Of a stretch of DNA of 64,000 nucleotides, positions 54,811 to 63,529 are shown piece after piece; the first letter of the stretch is position 1, and every line of letters begins with the position of its first letter. The notes under the pieces were generated by a model. The model made no database searches, was not told where the DNA came from, and saw nothing but the letters and a program-made list of their open reading frames with translations. Made by a program: the position numbers and the translations under genes. This DNA comes from Crocinitomicaceae bacterium (GTDB lineage Bacteria; Bacteroidota; Bacteroidia; Flavobacteriales_D; Crocinitomicaceae), in NCBI GenBank assembly GCA_029238665.1, contig JAQWFQ010000014.1, positions 143,339 through 207,338 of the forward strand. The letters run 5' to 3'.

Positions 54811-57026
54811 TATTGCTTAACTATTTTATATGTTTTAGATGTTCCATACAGCTTTAAAAAATATACTCCTGATGGAAACTCACTCAAATCTACGGATGTT
54901 TGAGTAGAAGACGTCACCAACCTTCCTTGAAGGTTGTAAATGTTCAATCCATTAAACGTTCCTGTATTTATTTTCACATTCACCATGCCACCTGTTGGAT
55001 TAGGGTAAACAGTCACATCAACCTGCTCTTTTTCTTTTTCAGAAATGCCCAACACAGCGTTGTAACTTGTAGAAAAAACAGGTCGAATCATAACCGACCC
55101 TTCAATCGATGAGGAACTCCAAGACGCTCCAAAATCAACACTGTAAAACGTATGGTCATTATTTACAATGTTCATATCCAAACCAACCCCTAAACGCTCT
55201 GGGTCAAACTGCCTCCAACCAACATAAAAAGTACCTGAAACGGGCAAACGCAAGGTGTCTTTTAAATAGTATGTATTAAAAATAGATCTGTTACTCGTGT
55301 AAACAGGTTGACGGGGAAAAAACAATTCATCTTCATAAATCACATCCCCAGGAACACCCCCATCATCATTCCAAACTGTCAATAAAAACAATTTATCCGA
55401 AACATCTTCCACCGTTGGAACGAAGTGCATCATAACTCCAATTAAAGAGTCATCTTCATAAGCCGTATATTGAATTGCCAATCGCGACTGATTTCCAGTT
55501 GGGCCATAAGCAGCCTCAGCTGAACCATCATCATAACTGTAATAATTTTGAAAATATTGTTTACTACGTGTTGAATCATTTAAGGTAAAATTAGAGTTTT
55601 GATGCGTAACCTCTGAAAGAACATCAAACTCCTCTGAAATACCCGTTTTAGATTCATCGAACCGATCTCCAGTTGAAAAATCATGAAGCGAAGTATACGC
55701 TGTCCAAGGGAAATAATTCAAATCACCATTATTCAATAGGTTTTCTTGCAAAATAAAATTACCCTCTGTTAAGCCATTGTATTCTATTTTAGTAGACCCG
55801 TCTTGTTCATTTTCAGGAACATTATCACTGTTCCTTACCATTACCTTAACTTTTGATGACATTTTTCCAATTGGATTATTCTTGTAGTGATCCCAAGGTA
55901 CCGATGTAAATGTTTCCAACAACGTATAAATTGGATAAACAAAAGCAAAATCATGAATAACTGTGTCCTGGTAACCAGACAGCGCTCTTAGGTTGACATA
56001 ATCAATGTGAAAATGATCTAAACTCCCTGATAGGCCTCCAAAATTCTTAAACCTAAATTGAAAGCCATCATTAAAATAACTTGAGCTATCGATTCGAATA
56101 TGTTGTTGCTTGAATGATTCTGAACCTCCTCCTGATGTACTCCAAACCCAATCCCACTCTCCTAAATCTTTTGCATAAAACTCCAAGATCAACGAATCTG
56201 AAGCTTCAGGAGCATCACAAAATCCTTGAGGCTGATATAAGAAACTGAAATATATAGAGTCTCCAGCATCGAGCGAACTCATATCTATAATTTTTGAAGT
56301 CAAATGATCGGCATAACCTGAGGTAGTTGTGCCCATTGCATACGGATAACCATATTCATCTAAACCATCAAAGGTAGCAACCCCTAACGACCAAGGGTTT
56401 TGAGCCATTGAGTAGTTATGATATGCCTCGTGCTCTATCCAAATTTTAGATGGATCACTAATTGATTGAAAAAATTGTCGTGCAGAATCTTGAAAGACCT
56501 CTGCATCAGTAATCCAATTTGTATCAATGTCGTTTATAAAATCTATTGTGTCAAAAATATAAAATGGAGGATATACATTTGTCGTTATATGTGTTACAGG
56601 GTATGTTGACAAATCTCCCAACTTCACAGGGACAGGGTCAAAATATTCATCCGTAAACGTAGAGTTACCAAGGTCTACGGTTCTTTTAAATGTTGGCTGT
56701 AAGGAATAGTTTTCTCCCCCAAACAATGGTGCATTTAAAGAATCGTGCAAATGATAAACCAATACTGATGTAACACCTGGAGCTGAAAAATCTGTATTAT
56801 AGGCCTGAAATTTATTGGTTGTAAATTCGTCCGAAACAGGCAATGTTATTGTATCTAAGGTATAGATAAATGTACTATCAAACGTATTGGGATTTACTTT
56901 TTCGGCAAGCAGAGGTGCATTTAACTGAAGTCTTGGATTTACTGCCATTGGCACCAATCCCTCACCTTGAGCCCATAACCCTTGAGCCAACAAAACCAAA
57001 AAAATTATTAATCCGACATTCTTCAT
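54810..57026 (-). CDS. Secreted protein with T9SS type A sorting domain
   Basis: 738 residues. A signal peptide covers 1-19 (ending LWAQ). The middle is beta-rich, with a MAM or jelly-roll-like block (about 200-350; SLDAGDSIYFSFLYQPQGFC) but no enzyme motif I recognise. The C-terminal T9SS type A domain begins near VDVTVYPNPTGGMVNVKINT (about 665) and ends in YFLKLYGTSKTYKIVKQ. It would be delivered to the cell surface by the type IX system. The gene lies between a PASTA protein gene (18-base gap) and rluD (one-base overlap). Function unknown. Confidence 0.85.
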   Translation of the reverse strand: MKNVGLIIFLVLLAQGLWAQGEGLVPMAVNPRLQLNAPLLAEKVNPNTFDSTFIYTLDTITLPVSDEFTTNKFQAYNTDFSAPGVTSVLVYHLHDSLNAPLFGGENYSLQPTFKRTVDLGNSTFTDEYFDPVPVKLGDLSTYPVTHITTNVYPPFYIFDTIDFINDIDTNWITDAEVFQDSARQFFQSISDPSKIWIEHEAYHNYSMAQNPWSLGVATFDGLDEYGYPYAMGTTTSGYADHLTSKIIDMSSLDAGDSIYFSFLYQPQGFCDAPEASDSLILEFYAKDLGEWDWVWSTSGGGSESFKQQHIRIDSSSYFNDGFQFRFKNFGGLSGSLDHFHIDYVNLRALSGYQDTVIHDFAFVYPIYTLLETFTSVPWDHYKNNPIGKMSSKVKVMVRNSDNVPENEQDGSTKIEYNGLTEGNFILQENLLNNGDLNYFPWTAYTSLHDFSTGDRFDESKTGISEEFDVLSEVTHQNSNFTLNDSTRSKQYFQNYYSYDDGSAEAAYGPTGNQSRLAIQYTAYEDDSLIGVMMHFVPTVEDVSDKLFLLTVWNDDGGVPGDVIYEDELFFPRQPVYTSNRSIFNTYYLKDTLRLPVSGTFYVGWRQFDPERLGVGLDMNIVNNDHTFYSVDFGASWSSSSIEGSVMIRPVFSTSYNAVLGISEKEKEQVDVTVYPNPTGGMVNVKINTGTFNGLNIYNLQGRLVTSSTQTSVDLSEFPSGVYFLKLYGTSKTYKIVKQ

Positions 57027-57044
57027 TTAGTAATCCTGTTTAAA

Positions 57045-57845
57045 TTATTGACCTTCAAATTCTGTTGTTGCAAAAACGGATATTGTTGTACCTCCGGAAA
57101 CCATCGCACCTTCAAAGAACTCTGGAGATTGAGACTCAACAAACGCACTGAGTGAATCTGTACTTGTAACACACGTTGGACAAACAATAAAAAATTCAAC
57201 TTCTTTTATTCCTTCAACACGTGCCTTTGCCTCCAAAATGGTCAACCCATACAAATCGGGAATTGGAACGGCAATGCCCGCTTGATTCCTTCCGATAACC
57301 AGCGTTATTCTAGATCCAATTGGTAGTTTCATTATTTCTTCAATCGGTCTACCCCTATACAACTGCTCCATGACAGCACCGTGCGCTTCTGTAGATGGTT
57401 TATACTCCAACTTATATCGAAACCCCCTACTGTTCAATATTCCTTCAGCAAAACGTTGTGATTTGTCTACTAAACAAGGTATTTCCACGAGTTGTGTTCT
57501 TTTAGAAACCCTAACTTTAACAACACGGCCTTCTTTCACATAAATATTGGAACGCACTGTTGCATCTGGAGTTTGTTCAAGAACAGTACCCGCTATTTTT
57601 TTAGGATCATAAATGGAATCAAGAACACGGTATGTTAAATCAGAAAATTCCATCAAATTTTCTAAATTATTCTGATTCTCACCAACCAAGTCTGGAACCT
57701 CTATACGCTGACCAAAGTTTGTCGTGTTTTTCAAAAAATATTGAAGACCAAATACTCCTGTAATATACAGACCTATAATCAAGATCATATTAATCAAAAA
57801 CCTTCTACTCCAAATAAAATTTAAACTCTTTTTAAGTAGTTTCAT
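57045..57845 (-). CDS. PASTA-domain membrane protein
   Basis: 266 residues: cytosolic N-terminus, one membrane helix (about 16-36), then three PASTA domains in the periplasm (about 45-112, 115-187 and 188-262), seen from VPDLVGENQNNLENLM, VEIPCLVDKSQRFAEGIL and VPIPDLYGLTILEAKA with the typical VxxQxP blocks. PASTA domains bind murein fragments and are usually parts of Ser/Thr kinases or penicillin-binding proteins; here no catalytic domain is attached. It is first in an operon with the T9SS protein and rluD and has a -7 element 18 bases upstream. Confidence 0.88.
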   Translation of the reverse strand: MKLLKKSLNFIWSRRFLINMILIIGLYITGVFGLQYFLKNTTNFGQRIEVPDLVGENQNNLENLMEFSDLTYRVLDSIYDPKKIAGTVLEQTPDATVRSNIYVKEGRVVKVRVSKRTQLVEIPCLVDKSQRFAEGILNSRGFRYKLEYKPSTEAHGAVMEQLYRGRPIEEIMKLPIGSRITLVIGRNQAGIAVPIPDLYGLTILEAKARVEGIKEVEFFIVCPTCVTSTDSLSAFVESQSPEFFEGAMVSGGTTISVFATTEFEGQ

Positions 57846-57862
57846 AATGCGATTTACAAATA

Positions 57863-57870
57863 CAAATATA
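57863..57870 (-). promoter_or_regulatory. -7 element for the PASTA-T9SS-rluD operon
   Basis: Minus-strand TATATTTG, with TTA at the 19-base -33 position. It begins only six bases after the stop of the LOG-family gene, so the operon probably has its own promoter. Confidence 0.5.
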
Positions 57871-57875
57871 CGTTT

Positions 57876-58559
57876 TTAGAAGTTCGGCGTAAGGTCGTGT
57901 GACTTATAGAATTCATCAACCGTATCAAATGCAGCTTGCGCTGTATCTACAACCTTTATTAAATCTAAATCTTCTTCAGAAATATTATGCTCCTTGCCTA
58001 GCATTGTGGTCTTAATCCACTCCATTAAACCATTCCAATATTCTGACCCAATTAAGACAACTGGGCGTTTATTAATTTTTTTGGTTTGAATTAGTGTCAA
58101 TGCTTCAAACAATTCATCCAATGTTCCCAATCCTCCGGGAAGCACAACAAAACCTTGGGCGTACTTTACAAACATAACTTTTCTAACAAAAAAATAATCG
58201 AATTCTAAATTGTGCTCTGGATCGATGTAGGGGTTATGGTTTTGCTCAAAAGGTAAATCAATATTTAATCCAACAGATTTTCCTCCTGCTTCTTGAGCAC
58301 CTTTATTTCCAGCCTCCATTATTCCAGGGCCACCTCCAGTAATAACTCCATAGCCTCCTTCTGCTAATAAACGTGAAACCTCTACGCCTACTTTATAGTA
58401 CTTATTATCGGGTGTTGTTCTTGCTGAACCAAAAACAGAAACACATGGACCTATTCTAGCCATACGCTCATATCCCTCCACAAATTCCGCAATGATTTTA
58501 AAAATAGCCCAGCTATCGTTAATCTTTATATCATTCCAATCCTTTATAATCTTACTCAT
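57876..58559 (-). CDS. LOG-family nucleotide 5'-monophosphate phosphoribohydrolase
   Basis: 227 residues with the LOG motif VLPGGLGTLDELFEALTLIQ (about 140-159) and GVITGGGPGIMEAGNKGAQE (about 72-91). The family cleaves nucleoside monophosphates to free base and ribose-5-phosphate; in plants and some bacteria the substrate is cytokinin riboside phosphate, in enterobacteria purine monophosphates (PpnN). The exact substrate here is not determined. It has an N-terminal helix of unclear role. Single gene, transcribed upstream of the PASTA operon; the 262 bases before it hold no recognisable element. Confidence 0.88.
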   Translation of the reverse strand: MSKIIKDWNDIKINDSWAIFKIIAEFVEGYERMARIGPCVSVFGSARTTPDNKYYKVGVEVSRLLAEGGYGVITGGGPGIMEAGNKGAQEAGGKSVGLNIDLPFEQNHNPYIDPEHNLEFDYFFVRKVMFVKYAQGFVVLPGGLGTLDELFEALTLIQTKKINKRPVVLIGSEYWNGLMEWIKTTMLGKEHNISEEDLDLIKVVDTAQAAFDTVDEFYKSHDLTPNF

Positions 58560-58821
58560 TTCACTTAAAATTAATTTGAAGAATTATTCGAACTATTGTG
58601 TTGTTGGTTAATTCAAAAGACCTCATGATCTTGAATACCTGAGCACACGACAAACAAAACTAGCATATTATATAACAGAACGTTAAAAATCACCAAAAAT
58701 TACACCCAAACAGTAGTTATCTTATAGAACAAGTTAAGTAATAGCACTGCCTTTAATGCCTTGGAGTTTTTCGTTCTAAAACTACATTAAAATAGCTTGT
58801 TTAAAAAAAACGCTTACAAGC

Positions 58822-60345
58822 TTACTTATTTAACTGCACACGATAATTAAACGAAACAATATTTCCTTCTGTTGCACTTGGGCTCATTCCGAAGAGCGTA
58901 CGATCAAGAACACCTTCACCAACAAGAACGTTGACTCCATTTATGTCCATCCACTTAAGTGTTACCTCAACAGGCTGTAGAACACCTAGCATCTCAAAGT
59001 TACCTGAAACCTTATATGTAAATGCATCAATTTTCTCCATGGATAAACTGGTATAACTCAAGGTTGGATATTTTGCTTGATGGAAATACGACTCCTCCAT
59101 TAAAGATCCATCTCGAAACCCATTAAACGTTGTGAAATCATCTAAATCTAAGCGCACACTTAACGTTGATTTTCGAACATCTTGATTAAGCACAATAGTT
59201 CCCGAAATGCTTTTGAATGCCCCGTGTGTTTCACCCTCTGCACCAAGGACAAACGATACATTAGAAGAATCTTTTATGAATTCGAAATCACCTGTCAAAT
59301 TACTAAGCTTAAGGTATTCATCTTGCTGCTTCAACTCACCCTTCTCTTCTCTTTCTCCTTGTGTCGTTGCTTCAAACTCCAACAACTCATTGTTGATCAT
59401 AAATTGAGGCGCATAACTACCAATCGCTATTAGAATAGCAAACAAAGCACCTAAACCATGCTTTTCTTCAACAAAAAGGGCGACAACCGATATTCCAAAT
59501 ATTGCTCCAATAAAGGCGTCCATTCCTCCCATTTTTGAATACAGTAACTCAAGCAATAAAAGTGCTGTAATGAATAAAATTACAACCAAATACGCTACCA
59601 CTACACCACCAACACTTGAATTTCTTGAACGGGTTGTTTTCGAAATTAAATACGCCCCAAAAACGCCAAAAAACACACCTTCCAGTACATCGCCACCCAG
59701 TAAATTAACCTCAGTAATACCCGATAAACTTCCCAACAATGGCAATGTCATCATAGCCAACAACGACAATGAAACCGCCCTAGTATTCTCCGCATAATAA
59801 AAGGACGTTGATAAAGCAAATGCTGTAATTACTAAAACACCAAAGCTAGATGCCGCAAAGAAACCTAAAAATGTAGTGAATCCAGTTAGCATAATAAAAA
59901 CCAATTCACTGACCTCAGACGCTGATAAGCCAACCATTAATTTTCGCAAAACATGACCCTTAACAACCGTAATATGAAATGCAAAAATGGAAATTAAAGC
60001 CCCAAGAATAAGAAACATATTGACAAATGCGTAGGAATCGCCTAAGACTTCAATTACGTCGTCTTTAAAATAAAGTGCAAATAGAATTAAGGTAAGAAAC
60101 GGTACGATAGATTTCAATGCTTTTTTTCTAAAAATCGAGATATAGGAAGCGCTATAGTTTAATGCCACAATTGCAATCAACCCATATACTGGTGAGCTAT
60201 TGGAATAAAAACTCGAGGCCCAAATTGATGTTATTGTAAAAAGTAATAGATAGAAAAAATTCACAATCTTAAACTCCCTTTTCAACTGAAGGAAGATCCC
60301 TACTAAGCCTAAGGTAACAAACGAAACTAAAATAAATGGATTCAT
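58822..60345 (-). CDS. Polytopic membrane protein fused to a C-terminal YceI domain
   Basis: 507 residues. Residues 1-315 contain about ten hydrophobic segments in short-loop succession, reminiscent of respiratory or proton-pumping membrane subunits, but without a family I can name and with few membrane His (FAFHITVVKGH, about 122-132). A charged linker (about 320-343) leads to a YceI-type lipocalin-like domain (344-507; FKDSSNVSF-like IKDSSNVSFVLGAEGETHGA, and MEESYFHQAKYPTLSY). YceI domains bind polyisoprenoid or quinone-like lipids and normally follow a signal peptide; fusions to cytochrome b561 are known. Here the partner is different. Function unknown, possibly quinone-related. Confidence 0.72.
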   Translation of the reverse strand: MNPFILVSFVTLGLVGIFLQLKREFKIVNFFYLLLFTITSIWASSFYSNSSPVYGLIAIVALNYSASYISIFRKKALKSIVPFLTLILFALYFKDDVIEVLGDSYAFVNMFLILGALISIFAFHITVVKGHVLRKLMVGLSASEVSELVFIMLTGFTTFLGFFAASSFGVLVITAFALSTSFYYAENTRAVSLSLLAMMTLPLLGSLSGITEVNLLGGDVLEGVFFGVFGAYLISKTTRSRNSSVGGVVVAYLVVILFITALLLLELLYSKMGGMDAFIGAIFGISVVALFVEEKHGLGALFAILIAIGSYAPQFMINNELLEFEATTQGEREEKGELKQQDEYLKLSNLTGDFEFIKDSSNVSFVLGAEGETHGAFKSISGTIVLNQDVRKSTLSVRLDLDDFTTFNGFRDGSLMEESYFHQAKYPTLSYTSLSMEKIDAFTYKVSGNFEMLGVLQPVEVTLKWMDINGVNVLVGEGVLDRTLFGMSPSATEGNIVSFNYRVQLNK

Positions 60346-60365
60346 AGTACTTCTGATTTATAGTA

Positions 60366-60373
60366 CAAATATA
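60366..60373 (-). promoter_or_regulatory. Candidate -7 element for the YceI fusion gene
   Basis: Minus-strand TATATTTG, 20 bases before the ATG. No TTG at -33; a 10-base palindrome (TACCATGGTA, 60384-60393) lies where the spacer is. Confidence 0.45.
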
Positions 60374-60435
60374 CATTTTTATTTACCATGGTATATATCC
60401 ACGTTAAAAACACGTTCCTAAAAAGCAAGTCTTGT

Positions 60436-61188
60436 TTAAATTAGCTGATTGTTTTTCAACTTTAAGTGACTTAGTTTATGCAAATATGAATTCGTACTGT
60501 TACGCTCTAGAATTAATAAGTGGTCTATATTATGGCAGTCTGTAGCAGCAAAATCAATTGCTTCAGCATCAATTAAACGCTCTGCCTGGCGCTTCACCTC
60601 CACCCCATAATGCCCAAAAATGGAATTAAAATTTAATTGTATCGAGACGCCTTTGTCGCGCCATTCCTGCGCTAAAGAAACACAATCATCAAAGTATAAA
60701 TACCGTTCAAAATGTGCAATAACAGGCTTGTATCCCTGCATTAATAATTCAAACAACAGGTCATCAATTTTACTTGGTTTAGCATGAAATGGAAATTCAA
60801 TAAGTATGTATTGATCTCCAAATGTTAAGAGCTTTTCTTTTTGCTGTAACTGCTGCATGAATGCATAATCAAAATAATACTCTGCTGCAGCTTCAACCTG
60901 AATATTTAAATTCAAAGTTGCCAATTCATTTTTGAGCTCTGCTAAACCGTTTAAAATAATGTCGGGTGTATTCTGGTAATAATCTCTCATAATATGAGGC
61001 GTTGTTATTACTTTCTTGTAACCCATTTCTTCCAACTTTGAAAGCAGGCCAATGGTTTGACTCATTGTTTTAGAGCCATCATCAATACCCGGAATTAAAT
61101 GGCTATGCATATCAACTTTAAAAATTGACATATCTAGAGCCGGAAGTATTTCTTCTTTTTTCGAAAAAATTTTACCCAGCAACCTCAT
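60436..61188 (-). CDS. CpsB/YwqE-type PHP tyrosine-protein phosphatase
   Basis: 250-residue metal-dependent phosphatase of the PHP superfamily that dephosphorylates BY-kinases (Wzc/CpsD) controlling capsule chain length. Metal ligands are in DMHSHLIPGIDDGSKTM (about 26-42), TTPHIMRDYY (about 61-70), the Glu of AEYYFDY, HFERYLYF and TDCHN (about 225-229). No tyrosine kinase gene is in the window, so its partner is expected elsewhere, perhaps beyond the right edge. It is the last gene of the operon, 15 bases after the nucleotide-sugar dehydrogenase gene. Confidence 0.9.
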   Translation of the reverse strand: MRLLGKIFSKKEEILPALDMSIFKVDMHSHLIPGIDDGSKTMSQTIGLLSKLEEMGYKKVITTPHIMRDYYQNTPDIILNGLAELKNELATLNLNIQVEAAAEYYFDYAFMQQLQQKEKLLTFGDQYILIEFPFHAKPSKIDDLLFELLMQGYKPVIAHFERYLYFDDCVSLAQEWRDKGVSIQLNFNSIFGHYGVEVKRQAERLIDAEAIDFAATDCHNIDHLLILERNSTNSYLHKLSHLKLKNNQLI

Positions 61189-61203
61189 AGCTAATATATT
61201 AAG

Positions 61204-62508
61204 TTATAAACTCCAGTATTCTAAATCCTTAATTTGACCTTTAAAGATTCCTTTAACATCAACAAAAATACCTAAGTCATCTTTCATCATTGCTCTAAAT
61301 TCACGCTCAGACATAGACTTATATTTCTTATGGTTTACAGCAACAATAATTGCATCATAATCATTTCGTGCTTCAGCTGTTAATGAAACGCCATACTCCT
61401 GATTCATTTCTTCAGAAGAAGCATGTGGGTCAACTAAGTCGACCTGTACTTGAAATGATTTCAATTCATTAATAATATCAATCACCTTAGAGTTTCTAAT
61501 GTCACTCACATCCTCTTTAAATGTTGCTCCCATCACTAAGATTTTAGCATCTTGAATGTGTTTTCCTGTAGCAAGTATTTTTTTAACCGTTTGTTTTCCG
61601 ATATAAAAACCCATTGAGTCATTCACATAGCGTCCACTAGTAATCACCTTAGAGTGATAGCCTGCTTGTTGTGCTTTATGTGTTAAATAATAAGGATCGA
61701 CACCTATACAATGCCCTCCAACCAAGCCAGGTGTAAACTTCAAGAAATTCCATTTAGTGCCTGCTGCCTCAAGAACATCAAATGTATTAACACCTAGTTT
61801 ATTAAAGATAATTGACAACTCATTGATCAGTGCAATATTTACATCTCGCTGAGTATTTTCAATGATTTTTGCTGCTTCAGCAACCTTTATTGAAGATGCT
61901 TTATGAACACCTGCTTCAACAACTAATTCGTATGTTTTCGCTATGTTATCTAACGAATCATCACAGCATCCTGAAACAACCTTAATTACATTTTGAAGGG
62001 TATGTTCTTTGTCTCCTGGATTAATTCTTTCGGGTGAGTAACCAACCATAAAGTCTTCTCGAAACTTCAATCCTGAAATTTCTTCTAAAACAGGGATACA
62101 ATCTTCTTCTGTACAACCAGGATAAACTGTTGATTCAAAAACAACGTAGTCTCCTTTTTTCAATGCTTTCCCAACTGTTCTACTTGCTCCTAACAAAGGT
62201 GATAGGTTTGGTAAATTTGCGCCATCAATAGGTGTGGGAACAGCAACTACAAAAAACTGAACATCTGAAAGGTCTTCAATTTCAGTCGTAAACTTAATAT
62301 CACACCCCTCGAATTCAGAAGCGTCTAATTCGTTACTAGGATCAACATTATTACGCATCAATTCAACACGTTCTTCATTAATATCAAATCCAACCACCTG
62401 AATTTTTCGCGCAAATTCTAAAGCTATTGGTAAACCAACATATCCTAAACCAATAACCGCAAGTTTTGCTTCTTTATTGATTAACTTATTATAAACCGAG
62501 TTGCTCAT
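61204..62508 (-). CDS. Nucleotide-sugar dehydrogenase (WbpO/TviB type)
   Basis: 434-residue NAD-dependent UDP-sugar dehydrogenase that oxidises C6 of UDP-N-acetylhexosamine to the uronic acid. NAD fold LAVIGLGYVGLPIALEFARK (about 16-35), VPTPID (about 90), ESTVYPGCTEEDC (about 124-136), GYSPERINPGDKEHTL (about 155-170) and the catalytic Cys in GLVGGHCIGVDPYYL (about 258-272). The SPERINPGDKEH form fits the WbpO/TviB subgroup. Its start overlaps the Gfo/Idh gene by 20 bases. Which UDP-HexNAc it uses is not decidable here. Confidence 0.92.
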   Translation of the reverse strand: MSNSVYNKLINKEAKLAVIGLGYVGLPIALEFARKIQVVGFDINEERVELMRNNVDPSNELDASEFEGCDIKFTTEIEDLSDVQFFVVAVPTPIDGANLPNLSPLLGASRTVGKALKKGDYVVFESTVYPGCTEEDCIPVLEEISGLKFREDFMVGYSPERINPGDKEHTLQNVIKVVSGCCDDSLDNIAKTYELVVEAGVHKASSIKVAEAAKIIENTQRDVNIALINELSIIFNKLGVNTFDVLEAAGTKWNFLKFTPGLVGGHCIGVDPYYLTHKAQQAGYHSKVITSGRYVNDSMGFYIGKQTVKKILATGKHIQDAKILVMGATFKEDVSDIRNSKVIDIINELKSFQVQVDLVDPHASSEEMNQEYGVSLTAEARNDYDAIIVAVNHKKYKSMSEREFRAMMKDDLGIFVDVKGIFKGQIKDLEYWSL

Positions 62509-63523
62509 TTCTTACTTTATATATTCTTTCTATTATTTCAACAACTTTCAAGCCCTCCAATGCATTTGTAGTAGCTGTTGTCTTTCCTTTTAACGTATCA
62601 ATCACGTTCTTAATTACATAATTGTGATTTGCCGCAGAACCCTTATATGGTCCATAATCATTTGCAGGGTTTGATGCACGTAAAGTAGGCATTTCATACC
62701 CCTCAATATTACACACTTCAACTTCATTCATATACTGACCGCCAATCTTAATTGACCCTTTACTACCAATGATAGTCATTGAGCTTTCTAAGTTTTGATT
62801 TGCAACAGCAGTAGAGTAATTTAAACTCCCCATTCCTCCATCAACAAAGTCGAAGCTTACAAACCCAGAATCTTCAAAATCTGTTGAGTTTTCGTGTGTG
62901 AAATCAGCAAATCGGCCTTGAATATTATCGATATCTCCAAATAACCAATACATTATATCAATAAAGTGAGAGAATTGTGTAAATAATGTCCCTCCATCTA
63001 GCTCTGAAGTTCCTTTCCAACCACCTTTTTTATAATACCTGGCATCTCTATTCCAGTAGCAATTCAGCTGCACCATAAACGTGTCTCCAAGAATTTTATC
63101 TTCTACAATAGACTTAATCCATTCTGATGGCGGTGAGTACCTGTTTTGCATTACACAAAAAACACTTTTAGACATTTGTAATGATTTAAAAATCACTTTC
63201 TCACAAGCATCTTTTGATAAGCCCATAGGCTTTTCACAAACAATATGTTTTTTCTCTTCTAACGCTACTAAACTTTGAGAAGCATGCAAGCCATTTGGAG
63301 TACAAATATTAGCCACATCAAATTCAATTCCTGATGCTATAAGCTCTTCAAGAGAAGTGAAAAATGGAACATCAAATCGTTCTGCTTCACACGTCTCTTT
63401 AGTTCGAACATCAATCATTGCAACGAGCTCTGCCTCTTCTTCTCGAGAGATCATTTCAGCATGACGCTTCCCTATATGGCCAGCACCAACAACTGCAAAT
63501 TTTATTTTTTTATTTTCTTGCAT
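62489..63523 (-). CDS. Gfo/Idh/MocA-family sugar-nucleotide oxidoreductase (WbpB/WlbA-like)
   Basis: 344 residues. N-terminal Rossmann fold FAVVGAGHIGKRHAEMI (about 9-25), the CEKPMG motif in HIVCEKPMGLSKDACEK (about 92-108, catalytic Lys), and the C-terminal substrate domain. In the neighbourhood of a UDP-HexNAc dehydrogenase and a WbpD-like acetyltransferase it most likely oxidises C3 of a UDP-N-acetylhexosaminuronate, the step before amination. That is inference from the operon; the family is otherwise broad. It lies six bases after the acetyltransferase gene. Confidence 0.85.
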   Translation of the reverse strand: MQENKKIKFAVVGAGHIGKRHAEMISREEEAELVAMIDVRTKETCEAERFDVPFFTSLEELIASGIEFDVANICTPNGLHASQSLVALEEKKHIVCEKPMGLSKDACEKVIFKSLQMSKSVFCVMQNRYSPPSEWIKSIVEDKILGDTFMVQLNCYWNRDARYYKKGGWKGTSELDGGTLFTQFSHFIDIMYWLFGDIDNIQGRFADFTHENSTDFEDSGFVSFDFVDGGMGSLNYSTAVANQNLESSMTIIGSKGSIKIGGQYMNEVEVCNIEGYEMPTLRASNPANDYGPYKGSAANHNYVIKNVIDTLKGKTTATTNALEGLKVVEIIERIYKVRNEQLGL

Positions 63524-63529
63524 CTTTAC

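Noticed and set aside
58560..58821. Hidden gene in the 262-base gap before the LOG-family gene
   Set aside because: All frames are interrupted and no structured RNA was visible.
60384..60393. TACCATGGTA palindrome near the YceI fusion promoter
   Set aside because: Ten bases with an NcoI-like centre can arise by chance, and there is no second copy nearby.
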